NCBI GenBank assembly: GCA_051275515.1
Contig: JBNMOT010000113.1
Span: forward strand, 1 to 10,898
Origin: Oleispira sp051275515
Lineage (GTDB): Bacteria; Pseudomonadota; Gammaproteobacteria; Pseudomonadales; Oceanobacteraceae
Direction of reading: 5' to 3'
DNA: 10,898 nt
Made by a program: the position numbers and the translations under genes. The notes beneath the pieces are model-generated. The model was not told the DNA's origin, made no database searches, and saw only the letters and a program-made list of their open reading frames with translations. Of the stretch, positions 1 to 7,821 are shown in pieces. The stretch's first letter is position 1; every line of letters begins with the position of its first letter.

Positions 1-1671
1 CAGGATAAATATCCTACAGGACTTGCGACAACAATTGATGCCAATAAATATCAATCGGTAATCGAAGTTTTTAATGGTTTTGTTGCCAAGTATGCTAACA
101 AACCCGCTTTCACGTGTCTCGGCCAAACGATTACTTACGCAGAATTAGAAACTAAAAGCGCCGCGTTTGCGGCTTATTTACAAAATGATACCGCCTTAGT
201 GGCGGGTGACCGGATTGCGATTCAGCTTCCCAACGTCCTGCAGTACCCCATCGTTGTTTTCGGTGCAATGCGTGCGGGAATGACAGTCGTCAATACCAAT
301 CCGCTTTATACCGAGCGCGAAATGGAACATCAGTTTAACGATTCTGGTGCTAAGGCCTTGGTTGTTTTAGCGAACATGGCGGCTAAAGCTGAGCGTGTTC
401 TAGCCAATACCTCCATTGATACCGTCATCGTTACCGAAGTCGGTGATATGCATAAGACGGTTAAGCGCGTATTAATTAACAGTGTATTAAAATATGTTAA
501 AAAAGAAGTGGAGTCATACAGTATTCCTAATGCGCTTTCTTTGCGTAAAGCATTAAGCATCGGCCAAGGGAAATCGTTTGTTACCCCTGAAATAAAGCCT
601 GATGATGTTGCTGTTCTGCAATATACCGGCGGAACAACGGGGGTTGCTAAAGGCGCAATGTTGACTCACGGTAACTTGATTGCCAACATGCAACAGTGCC
701 ATGGTCTGTTTACAATGGCTTTAGATGAAGGCACTGAAACTGCGATTGCTCCTCTTCCTCTTTATCACATCTATGCATTCACTGTTCATTGCATGGTATT
801 GCTCGAAACGGGTAATCACAGCGTATTGATTCCTAATCCTCGTGATATTCCTGGTTTTATTAAGGTACTACAAAATACTAAGTTTTCATGTTTTGTGGGT
901 TTGAATACCTTGTTTGTTGCACTGTGCAATCAGCCTGTTTTTAAAGGTCTAAATTTTAGTGAACTAAAACTGACTATTTCAGGTGGCATGGCTTTGACTA
1001 AAGATGCTGCTGACCATTGGAAGGCCGTCACTGATTGTGACATCGCTGAAGGTTTTGGTATGACAGAAACATCCCCCGTTGTTTCTTTCAATCCACCAGG
1101 CCACATTAAATTAGGAACGATTGGTCTTCCTGTTGCTAGTACGAACTGTAAGGTTATTGATGATAATGGTAATGAATTACCGATTGGTGAAGCGGGTGAG
1201 CTTTGTGTTAAAGGCCCACAGGTAATGAAGGGTTATTGGTTGCGTCCAGAAGCAACTGCCGAGGCTATTTCTAGCGATGGTTGGTTAAAGACGGGGGATG
1301 TTGCCGTAATTAGTGAAGACGGTTATATGAAAATTGTTGATCGTAAGAAAGACATGATCATCGTTTCTGGATTCAATGTCTATCCAAACGAGGTTGAAGA
1401 TCAAATTGTTACTCATCCTGAAATCATTGAAGCGGCCGCCATTGGTATTCCTGATGCTAAAACTTCAGAAGCAGTTAAAATATTTGTTGTTTCCAGCAAT
1501 GAAAACCTCACTGCAGCGGATGTTAAAACTTGGGCTCGAAAAGGTCTAACAGCCTATAAGATTCCTAGACATGTTGAATTCCGTGATGAACTGCCAAAAA
1601 CGAATGTCGGTAAAATTCTACGTCGTGAGTTACGTGATGAAGAAATGGCAAAAATTAATAGCAATACATAA
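1..1671 (+). CDS. fadD: Long-chain-fatty-acid--CoA ligase FadD (5' end cut by window edge)
   Basis: Activates long-chain fatty acids to acyl-CoA (ATP to AMP and PPi) at the inner membrane, the entry step to beta-oxidation. The frame is open to the left edge, and the in-window residues from QDKYPTGLATTIDANKYQS align with about residue 6 onward of E. coli FadD, so only a few codons are missing. An internal GTG at 199 is not the start, because homology continues upstream of it. Numbered by in-window codon, the adenylate-forming motifs are all present: P-loop YTGGTTGVAKG (208-218), GFGMTET (351-357), GWLKTGD (427-433), the hinge and fatty-acyl signature starting DRKKDMIIVSGFNVYP (447 on), and the C-terminal catalytic lysine in NVGKILRREL (K538). 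About 556 codons are visible against 561 in E. coli, so the protein looks intact. A hairpin terminator lies 40 bp downstream. Identity is nearly certain; the promoter and start are outside the window. Confidence 0.96.
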   Translation, partial: QDKYPTGLATTIDANKYQSVIEVFNGFVAKYANKPAFTCLGQTITYAELETKSAAFAAYLQNDTALVAGDRIAIQLPNVLQYPIVVFGAMRAGMTVVNTNPLYTEREMEHQFNDSGAKALVVLANMAAKAERVLANTSIDTVIVTEVGDMHKTVKRVLINSVLKYVKKEVESYSIPNALSLRKALSIGQGKSFVTPEIKPDDVAVLQYTGGTTGVAKGAMLTHGNLIANMQQCHGLFTMALDEGTETAIAPLPLYHIYAFTVHCMVLLETGNHSVLIPNPRDIPGFIKVLQNTKFSCFVGLNTLFVALCNQPVFKGLNFSELKLTISGGMALTKDAADHWKAVTDCDIAEGFGMTETSPVVSFNPPGHIKLGTIGLPVASTNCKVIDDNGNELPIGEAGELCVKGPQVMKGYWLRPEATAEAISSDGWLKTGDVAVISEDGYMKIVDRKKDMIIVSGFNVYPNEVEDQIVTHPEIIEAAAIGIPDAKTSEAVKIFVVSSNENLTAADVKTWARKGLTAYKIPRHVEFRDELPKTNVGKILRRELRDEEMAKINSNT

Positions 1672-1711
1672 GTCCATCTAGGCAGAAGCTTGGTCAAATT
1701 TTTGTTAGAAT

Positions 1712-1742
1712 AACGCCTTGCTTTTGCAGGGCGTTTTCGTTT
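1712..1742 (+). terminator. Intrinsic terminator of fadD
   Basis: AACGCCTTGC (1712-1721), loop TTTT, then GCAGGGCGTT (1726-1735) forms a 10-bp stem with one T-G wobble. It is followed by TTCGTTTC, a T-rich tract interrupted by CG. It sits 40 bases after the fadD stop and separates fadD from hrpA, so hrpA should have its own promoter in 1743-1816. That stretch contains a TATAAC (1770-1775) but no convincing -35 box. Confidence 0.85.
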
Positions 1743-1816
1743 CGTCGCTACCTTTAGTGTATTGTTTTATATAACGTATTTTTTATTTCTCTTATTAATT
1801 GATCACTGGATTTGAT

Positions 1817-4800
1817 GTGAGTCAGAATAACAAGCTCGATAGAGAAGCACTTAACCAAGCAGTCAGTCATTGCTTAGCCAAAGATAAGTTTCGGTTTCAT
1901 CGAGATTTACAATCTATTTTTAGTTTGCTGAAACAGGAAAAGCCATTCGATAATAAATTGGCTAAATTACTGCTGTCAATTGAACGCAGTCAGCAGGTGC
2001 TTGCTCAGCGTAAAACGGTTTTAAAACTAAATTATCCCGAATCACTTCCTGTTAGCCAAAAGCGCGAGCAAATTCTGGCGGCCTTGTCTGAGCATCAGGT
2101 CATTATTATTGCTGGAGAAACAGGCTCTGGTAAAACAACTCAGCTTCCCAAAATGTGTTTGGAGTTAGGGTTAGGCCAGGCCGGAACCATTGCTCATACT
2201 CAGCCGAGGCGTTTGGCGGCAAGATCTGTCGCGAGTCGTATTGCTCAAGAACTTGAAGTTGAGATGGGCCAAGAGGTCGGTTGCCAAGTTCGTTTTAGTG
2301 ATCAAACGACTGACCGTACTCGAGTTAAGTTGATGACAGATGGTATTTTGTTAGCACAAACTCAAAATGATAAATTTCTTTCTGAATATGACTGCATCAT
2401 TATCGATGAAGCCCATGAGCGCAGTTTAAATATTGATTTTTTACTGGGATTTTTAAAGCAACTATTACCCAAGCGTCCAGATTTAAAAGTTGTTATCACC
2501 TCAGCAACCATTGATTTGACACGTTTTAGTGAACACTTTTCTAATGCTCCTGTGATTGAAGTCTCCGGTAGAACGTTTCCAGTAGAAGACCGATTTCGCC
2601 CACTGGTAAGAGAGAGTGAGGATGATACGGACCTCACCATTCAAGAAGGTATTTTAAACGGGCTAAAAGAATTAGCAGAGCAAGACAGGATTAAACAGCA
2701 AGCCGGAGATGTACTTGTCTTTTTGCCCGGCGAACGCGAAATTCGTGAATGTGCTGAATACCTGCGCAAGATGATGCTGCATGACAAGGATTTGCGTAAT
2801 AGCCAAATACTCCCTTTGTACGCCCGTTTGGGGGTGAGTGAGCAGGGAAAAATATTTACGGAATCAGTCGGCCGTCGCATAATTTTGGCAACCAACGTGG
2901 CTGAAACGTCATTAACGGTGCCCGGTATTCGTTATGTTATAGACTCAGGTGTTGCACGAATAAGCCGTTACAGCTATCGCTCGAAAGTTCAACGATTACC
3001 CGTAGAAGCTATTTCTCAAGCGAGTGCTAACCAACGACGGGGCCGATGTGGTCGTGTAGCGGATGGTATTTGTATTCGTTTATTTTCTGAAGATGATTTT
3101 TTATCGCGCCCCGAATTTACCGAGCCAGAAATACAAAGAACCAATCTTGCGGCCGTAATTTTGCAAATGATATCGCTTAAACTGGGTGATATTAGCAATT
3201 TTCCTTTTGTTGATGCTCCTGATCCTCGCTTTATAAAAGATGGTTTTAATTTATTACAAGAACTGGAGGCGGTGGTCTCCAGTAATTCTGAAGGGCAGTT
3301 TATTTTAACCCAGCTTGGCCGTCAGATGTCACGCCTGCCAGTAGAGCCACGAATCTCACGGATGCTTTTGCAGGCTAAAAAACAAAATGCTTTGCGTGAA
3401 GTACTTATCATTGCTTCTGCGTTAAGTATCCAAGACCCCAGAGAACGTCCAGCCGACAAAAAACAAGCTGCTGATCAAAAGCATAAAGAGCTTGCCCATG
3501 AAGAATCAGATTTTTTGTCCTATGTGAATTTATGGGACGCATTTGAAGAAAAAAGACAAGAGCTTACTAACTCACAACTGCGTAAGTGGTGCCAAAAAAC
3601 GTTCGTCAATTATATGCGGATGCGTGAATGGCGCGACGTTCATAAACAATTGCATATATTGTGTCGCGAAATGGACTTCGTATTAAATAATGAACCCGCA
3701 AGTTATGAGAATGTTCATAAATCTCTACTCGCCGGTTTGTTAAGTCATATCGCACAAAAAGAAGAGGGTTCTGAATATTTAGGTGCTCGTCAGCGTAAAT
3801 TGCAAATATTTCCTGCATCAGGGTTATATAAAAAACGTCCTAAATGGATTGTTGCGGCTGAGCTGATGGAAACATCGCGTTTATACGGTCGTACGGTTGC
3901 CAAAATTGATCCGCAATGGCTAGAGCAGCTTGCGAAACCTTTATTAAGAAAAAGTTATTTTGAACCACACTGGAGTAAGAAACGAGGTCAGGTAATTGCT
4001 TTTGAACAGACCAGTTTGTATGGCTTAATTATTAACCCTAAGCGGGCTATCGACTTCAGTCGTATTAATATGCCAGAGTCTAGGGATTTATTTATCCAGC
4101 AGGGATTGGTTGAGAATAATATAGAGCTAAAATCAAAATTTTATCATCATAATATTAATTTAATTGCCGAACTCGCTGAGCTGGAAGAAAAAACCCGTAC
4201 GCGCAGCTATGTCGTCGAAGATGCCGTTGTTGGCCATTTTTATGATGAGCATATTCCTAATGATATCGCTTCGGTTATTAGTTTATATGCTTGGCTTAAG
4301 AAACCAGAAACAGATGAAAAAACACTGTATCTAAGTAAAGATTATTTATTAAAACAAAGTGAAGACAGCGTTACCGATGCTTTATACCCAAGTTATTTTA
4401 ACTATCAAGGCATTAGTTTTCCACTTGCGTATGCTTTCTCTCCTGGAGCGAAAGATGATGGTGTGTCGATGACAGTACCAGCATCGGTATTAGGCCAAAT
4501 CTCTATTGATCAAGCTGACTGGTTAGTGCCTGGTTTTATTAAAGAAAAGTGTATCGCCATATTAAAAGGGCTGGCTAAACCTTTACGTAAACAGTTAGTG
4601 CCTGTGCCAAATACGGTGGATGATTTTTTACGGATTGCTAATGTGGCAGAAGGGGGGTTATTTCCACAATTGGTTAATTTTTTATACGCAAAGTATCGAA
4701 TTAAAGTTGAGTTAGATGATTTACGGTCAATCAATTTAGATGATCATTTTAAAATGAATTATCAAGTCGTCGATAACGACAGGGTCGTTGGTCAAGGGCG

Positions 4801-5752
4801 AGACTTGATATGCCTTAAAGAGGAATTTGAAGGTCTTGGTCAGGCACAGGCAACGGTACTAACGGATAAAGAGTTTGATCGTACGAACATTACTCAGTGG
4901 GATTTTGCAAAACTTCCTCAAGTAGCTGAAAGAGATTTGCAGGGACTAAAGGTCCGGATGTTTCCGATGCTCATCGATCAGGGCAGTCATGTTGATATGA
5001 CATTGCATGCTGATGAAGATTTTGCCGGGTTATCGAGCCGACAGGGTATTATTCGTTTATTACGTTTATCGTTACCGGTACAAGATAAAGAGTTACGCAA
5101 AGAGCTCAGACTATTAGATGCTGTAATGCCTTATGCGCAAGGACTCTCACCTAAGCAAGATTTTTACGATGATATTTTAGATGCTTGTTATAACTCGAGC
5201 ATGCTCTCTACCGATCAACTGCCTAGAACTGAGCAGGCTTTTAAAACGTGTCTTGATAATCGTTCAGAGCTTTATCCTACACTCATTAATATTATTGACT
5301 TACTTAAGCGAGTTTTGCCTTTAAGGCATAAAATACTTAAGCTCATGAAAGGCAATACGACCATTGACAGGGCATATGCGTACAGTGATATTAAGTCGCA
5401 ATTAAATGAATTATTCCAGGATAGGTTTATTATCCAGTCACCTTGGCTGAATTTAAAATCATATCCAAGGTATCTGGAAGGCATTCTTTACCGATTAGAT
5501 AAGCTGCAAGGGCAATTGCAGAGAGACCGATTGCGGATAGCGGAAATTGATGAAATTAGGGGGTTGTATCAGGCCGGAATTAAGCAACTCGCTATTCCTT
5601 ATTACGCTAATACTGATTTGTTGAATTTTTATTGGCTAATTCAGGAACTTCGAATGTCATTGTTTGCTCAACCTCTCGGTACCAGTGAACCTGTCTCGAT
5701 TAAACGTTTGCGCCAACGCTGGAATGCAGTCAAAGTTAAATTATCTTTGTGA
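1817..5752 (+). CDS. hrpA: ATP-dependent DEAH-box RNA helicase HrpA
   Basis: Cytoplasmic DEAH/RHA helicase. In E. coli HrpA is linked to mRNA processing and to rescue of stalled or collided ribosomes. The GTG at 1817 is chosen as start. From it the protein (MSQNNKLDREALNQ...) aligns residue for residue, without a gap, with the E. coli N-terminus MTEQQKLTFTALQQ as I recall it, and TGGA lies 6 nt upstream. A TTG at 1799, directly after an in-frame TAA, would add only six residues. Motifs in the 1311-aa numbering: Walker A GETGSGKTT (100-108), DEAH (197-200), SAT (229-231), and motif VI QRRGRCGR (406-413). The helicase-associated and OB-fold regions follow (about 430-700), then the long C-terminal DUF3418-type region typical of HrpA and absent from short HrpB. 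Length is close to the 1300 aa of E. coli. No frameshift or missing catalytic residue is seen. Confidence 0.96.
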   Translation: MSQNNKLDREALNQAVSHCLAKDKFRFHRDLQSIFSLLKQEKPFDNKLAKLLLSIERSQQVLAQRKTVLKLNYPESLPVSQKREQILAALSEHQVIIIAGETGSGKTTQLPKMCLELGLGQAGTIAHTQPRRLAARSVASRIAQELEVEMGQEVGCQVRFSDQTTDRTRVKLMTDGILLAQTQNDKFLSEYDCIIIDEAHERSLNIDFLLGFLKQLLPKRPDLKVVITSATIDLTRFSEHFSNAPVIEVSGRTFPVEDRFRPLVRESEDDTDLTIQEGILNGLKELAEQDRIKQQAGDVLVFLPGEREIRECAEYLRKMMLHDKDLRNSQILPLYARLGVSEQGKIFTESVGRRIILATNVAETSLTVPGIRYVIDSGVARISRYSYRSKVQRLPVEAISQASANQRRGRCGRVADGICIRLFSEDDFLSRPEFTEPEIQRTNLAAVILQMISLKLGDISNFPFVDAPDPRFIKDGFNLLQELEAVVSSNSEGQFILTQLGRQMSRLPVEPRISRMLLQAKKQNALREVLIIASALSIQDPRERPADKKQAADQKHKELAHEESDFLSYVNLWDAFEEKRQELTNSQLRKWCQKTFVNYMRMREWRDVHKQLHILCREMDFVLNNEPASYENVHKSLLAGLLSHIAQKEEGSEYLGARQRKLQIFPASGLYKKRPKWIVAAELMETSRLYGRTVAKIDPQWLEQLAKPLLRKSYFEPHWSKKRGQVIAFEQTSLYGLIINPKRAIDFSRINMPESRDLFIQQGLVENNIELKSKFYHHNINLIAELAELEEKTRTRSYVVEDAVVGHFYDEHIPNDIASVISLYAWLKKPETDEKTLYLSKDYLLKQSEDSVTDALYPSYFNYQGISFPLAYAFSPGAKDDGVSMTVPASVLGQISIDQADWLVPGFIKEKCIAILKGLAKPLRKQLVPVPNTVDDFLRIANVAEGGLFPQLVNFLYAKYRIKVELDDLRSINLDDHFKMNYQVVDNDRVVGQGRDLICLKEEFEGLGQAQATVLTDKEFDRTNITQWDFAKLPQVAERDLQGLKVRMFPMLIDQGSHVDMTLHADEDFAGLSSRQGIIRLLRLSLPVQDKELRKELRLLDAVMPYAQGLSPKQDFYDDILDACYNSSMLSTDQLPRTEQAFKTCLDNRSELYPTLINIIDLLKRVLPLRHKILKLMKGNTTIDRAYAYSDIKSQLNELFQDRFIIQSPWLNLKSYPRYLEGILYRLDKLQGQLQRDRLRIAEIDEIRGLYQAGIKQLAIPYYANTDLLNFYWLIQELRMSLFAQPLGTSEPVSIKRLRQRWNAVKVKLSL

Positions 5753-5844
5753 TTCCTCTCACGCTATTCAGTTGGTTTTTGAACTATTTTTTGTCAAGAA
5801 TGACTAACTTAGCATACGGGTCGGGCTTTGTAGTAAAGCTTCCC

Positions 5845-5850
5845 TATAAT
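5845..5850 (+). promoter_or_regulatory. Probable -10 box for the hvfABC operon
   Basis: A perfect TATAAT lies 31 bases upstream of the hvfA ATG, in the only gap between hrpA and hvfA. Transcription would start near 5857. At 15-18 bp upstream of it I see no sequence close to TTGACA (the 17-bp position reads CGGGCT), and no TGn extended -10 element. The promoter may therefore depend on an activator or another sigma factor, or be weak. No recognisable CueR-type palindrome is present. Confidence 0.5.
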
Positions 5851-5869
5851 AATGAATAATAGAAATTTT

Positions 5870-5874
5870 AAGGA
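5870..5874 (+). promoter_or_regulatory. Ribosome binding site fixing the hvfA start
   Basis: AAGGA ends 7 nt before ATG 5882. The upstream in-frame ATG at 5852 has no Shine-Dalgarno sequence and lies only 2 nt past the TATAAT, so it would precede the likely transcription start. It would also put a polar decapeptide in front of a well-formed signal peptide. Confidence 0.8.
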
Positions 5875-5881
5875 TTTGATT

Positions 5882-6202
5882 ATGAAATACTCTACTGCTA
5901 AACCATTCGCTGCAGTATTCGGCGCTGCATTTGTTGCTGCTATGGCACAGGTACCTGCAACTCAAGCTGCTGAAAACCCTTTTGCAACTACTGAACTCCA
6001 AGGTGGTTATAAGGTTGCAGCGCATCATGAAGGTAAGTGTGGTGAAGGCAAATGCGGTGAAGGCAAGAAAGCCGAGGGTGAAGGTAAATGCGGAGAAGGT
6101 AAAAAAGACGTCGGCGAAGGAAAATCTGGTGAAGGCAAGTGCGGTGAAGGTCATAAATCGGCCAGTGAAGGGAAATGCGGTGAAGGTAAGTGTGGTGGTT
6201 AG
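5882..6202 (+). CDS. hvfA: HvfA/bufferin-type secreted Cys-repeat peptide precursor (copper-binding RiPP substrate)
   Basis: A 106-aa precursor. Residues 1-29 form a Sec signal peptide: basic MKYSTAK, hydrophobic AAVFGAAFVAAMA, and likely cleavage in VPATQA|AENPF. A short linker with NPF and GY (32-43) follows, then a low-complexity tail (50-106) of EGxxx pentapeptides. Six are EGKCG (Cys 53, 58, 70, 87, 99, 104); one is EGKSG (Ser 82); the others are EGKKA, EGKKD and EGHKS. There is no other cysteine. Established for the family: in Haemophilus HvfA, EGKCG cysteines are converted by HvfB/HvfC to oxazolone-thioamide pairs that chelate Cu(I), and related bufferins protect against metal stress. 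By analogy this product would be an exported copper-binding peptide; that is inference for this organism. hvfB follows after 36 nt with its own ribosome binding site. Family assignment rests on the motif plus its neighbours and is strong. Confidence 0.9.
   Translation: MKYSTAKPFAAVFGAAFVAAMAQVPATQAAENPFATTELQGGYKVAAHHEGKCGEGKCGEGKKAEGEGKCGEGKKDVGEGKSGEGKCGEGHKSASEGKCGEGKCGG
6029..6196 (+). repeat. EGxxx pentapeptide-coding 15-bp repeat array in hvfA
   Basis: Ten 15-bp units in frame. EGKCG units lie at 6029, 6044, 6080, 6131, 6167 and 6182; EGKSG at 6116; EGKKA at 6059, EGKKD at 6095 and EGHKS at 6146. Dipeptide spacers EG, VG and AS sit at 6074, 6110 and 6161. Units differ mainly at third codon positions (tgt/tgc, ggt/ggc/gga/ggg, aaa/aag), which points to old duplication with purifying selection on the peptide rather than recent slippage. 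Confidence 0.9.
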
Positions 6203-6227
6203 TCACGATTTGTTAAACAGTTAGATT

Positions 6228-6233
6228 AGGAGA
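6228..6233 (+). promoter_or_regulatory. Ribosome binding site of hvfB
   Basis: AGGAGA ends 5 nt before ATG 6239, a strong Shine-Dalgarno sequence. hvfB is thus initiated independently of hvfA. The 36-nt hvfA-hvfB gap contains no convincing hairpin. Confidence 0.8.
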
Positions 6234-6238
6234 TCTTA

Positions 6239-7066
6239 ATGCCAAACTATCCAGTTCATGGCGCGGGTCTCGGATTACGACGGGCCCTTTTGGGTCCGTT
6301 TGCGTCTGTGACTTCTGAAAAAATCGATTTTATGGAAGTGGCGCCTGAAAATTGGATCGGCGTTGGTGGACGTTTAGGCAAGCAATTTCGCAGCTTTACA
6401 GAGCGCTTTGATTTTTTGATTCATGGTCTGTCGTTGTCTATAGGCAGCCCTGACCCACTGGATATTGCTTTTATAAAGCAAGTCGCTAAGTTTATGAAAG
6501 AGCATGGTATTAAAGGTTATAGTGAGCATTTAAGCTTTTGCAGCAATGAGGGTCATATGTACGATCTTATGCCCATTCCTTTTACTGAAGAGGCTGTCCA
6601 TTATGTTGCCCAGCGTATTCGAACGGTGCAAGACATTATTCAACAACCACTGATTATAGAAAATGTATCGGCCTACGCAGAGCCAGGTAAAGAGATGGAA
6701 GAGATAGATTTTCTAAAAGCCGTCATTGATGAATCAGATTGTCGACTTTTACTTGATGTGAATAATGTCTTTGTTAATAGTACCAATCATGGCTTCGATG
6801 CAAAAGACTACTTAAGAAAGATCCCCATAGATCGAATTTCTTACCTCCATATTGCAGGCCACTATGAAGAAGCGAAAGATTTATTAGTTGATACTCATGG
6901 TGCAACGGTTAAGCAAAATGTTTGGGATCTTTTGGATTTTACCTATCAGTTACATGGTGTGATCCCGACGCTTTTAGAACGCGATTTTAATATTCCCAGT
7001 GTCTCAGAATTACTCCGTGAAATTGACATGATTAAACATGCCCAAGCAATTGGGGGTGTTAAATGA
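6239..7066 (+). CDS. hvfB: DUF692/MNIO family multinuclear non-haem iron oxidative enzyme HvfB
   Basis: A 275-aa member of the DUF692 (MbnB-like, multinuclear non-haem iron-dependent oxidative enzyme) family, a TIM-barrel fold. It is predicted cytoplasmic, as no signal peptide is seen. Family hallmarks in order: GAGLGLR (8-14), DFMEVAPENW (30-39), IHGLSLSIG (61-69), SEHLSF (95-100), IENVS (140-144), LLDVNNVFVNSTNHG (171-185), HIAGH (204-208), DTHG (218-221) and LLERD (245-249). The conserved His, Glu, Asp and Asn of these motifs (for example H62, H97, E141, D173, N175, H204, E247) correspond to the iron-ligand positions of MbnB-type enzymes, so the active site looks complete. Known role of relatives: oxidation of peptide cysteines to oxazolone-thioamide, with HvfC/MbnC-type partners. 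The adjacent HvfA is the obvious substrate. The stop overlaps the hvfC start (ATGA), implying coupled translation. Confidence 0.92.
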   Translation: MPNYPVHGAGLGLRRALLGPFASVTSEKIDFMEVAPENWIGVGGRLGKQFRSFTERFDFLIHGLSLSIGSPDPLDIAFIKQVAKFMKEHGIKGYSEHLSFCSNEGHMYDLMPIPFTEEAVHYVAQRIRTVQDIIQQPLIIENVSAYAEPGKEMEEIDFLKAVIDESDCRLLLDVNNVFVNSTNHGFDAKDYLRKIPIDRISYLHIAGHYEEAKDLLVDTHGATVKQNVWDLLDFTYQLHGVIPTLLERDFNIPSVSELLREIDMIKHAQAIGGVK

Positions 7067-7821
7067 TCCGTGAACTACCAAAATTTAAACGCGTTCAACA
7101 CGCTTTTGCGAACCATATTAAATCTCCGGCACAGGTTGCTTGCCCAAGTGATGTCGATGATCGACATATGGCGATTTACCGAGATCTATTTTTTAATAAT
7201 ATCATGGGTTTTTTATCAGGAGGTTTTCCGGTTTTGGCTGAGATCATTGGCGAAGAACGCTGGCAAGCCATTGGTAGAGAGTTTTTCTCTTCTCATGTTA
7301 ATAAAACACCTTATTTTTTAGAGATATCGAGAGAGTTTTTATCCTTCTTAGAGTATGAATATACTCCAGCAGCAGATGATCCGATATATTTACTCGAACT
7401 TGCTCATTACGAATGGTTAGAGTTATACGTCGATGTTGAGCCAGAAAATACGGTAGTCCCTTTTGATCGTGACGGCGACGTACTTTCTAAAGTACCGGTT
7501 GTATCTCCTGTAGTAGATGGTTTTTTATATCAATTTCCTGTGCATCAAATATCCGCTCAAAACAGTAGCCCAGAGCCAAACTTAAGCGCATTGATTGTTT
7601 ATCGGGGTCGAGCCGATGAGGTCGGGTTTGCTGAAACGAATCCTTTTACACTGCAATTACTGCCATTATTGAAAGAGGGTGGGCGAACAGGAATCGAGGT
7701 CGTCAATCTATTGCTGCAGAAAAATGGTTTGCAAGGCCAGAAAATTGCTTACGATGGAGGCATTCAAACTCTTGAAAAGTGGCAAGCTTTGGGGATTATT
7801 TGGGGTGCAGTGGCTAACTAG
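7063..7821 (+). CDS. hvfC: HvfC/BufC-type (DUF2063) partner protein of the MNIO enzyme
   Basis: A 252-aa cytoplasmic protein. The N-terminal helical DUF2063-type domain (about 8-100) carries RHMAIYRDLFFNNIMGFL (34-51) and GGFPV (53-57). The conserved ELAHYEWLEL (112-121) follows. After that comes a second domain (about 145-250), as in NGO1945/HvfC-like proteins. HvfC-type partners bind the precursor and present it to the MNIO enzyme; they have no catalytic motif of their own, and none is visible here. The ATG overlaps the hvfB TGA by 4 nt, with GGGGG 6 nt upstream serving as ribosome binding site inside hvfB, so near-equal production with HvfB is expected. The reading frame stays open for 26 further codons past the TAG (see findings). 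Length fits the family, so TAG is probably the true end. Confidence 0.88.
   Translation: MIRELPKFKRVQHAFANHIKSPAQVACPSDVDDRHMAIYRDLFFNNIMGFLSGGFPVLAEIIGEERWQAIGREFFSSHVNKTPYFLEISREFLSFLEYEYTPAADDPIYLLELAHYEWLELYVDVEPENTVVPFDRDGDVLSKVPVVSPVVDGFLYQFPVHQISAQNSSPEPNLSALIVYRGRADEVGFAETNPFTLQLLPLLKEGGRTGIEVVNLLLQKNGLQGQKIAYDGGIQTLEKWQALGIIWGAVAN

Noticed and set aside
1799..1816. TTG start of hrpA directly after an in-frame TAA
   Set aside because: It adds six residues with no match to HrpA; GTG 1817 aligns exactly with the E. coli N-terminus.
5767..5796. Possible hrpA terminator (AGTT-8 nt-AACT followed by ATTTTTTG)
   Set aside because: The stem is only 4 bp without G+C strength; the T tract alone does not support a call, so readthrough from hrpA into hvfA stays possible.
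5852..5881. Upstream ATG giving a 116-aa form of HvfA
   Set aside because: It has no ribosome binding site and lies 2 nt past the -10 box; ATG 5882 has AAGGA and starts a proper signal peptide.
5804..6154. 116-aa - strand ORF rich in Phe and Thr
   Set aside because: It is the complement of the hvfA repeats; its periodic composition is explained by that.
5931..6224. Lys/Val-rich 97-aa ORF on + and antisense ORFs over hvfA
   Set aside because: These are produced by the 15-bp repeat read in other frames; no ribosome binding sites or coding character.
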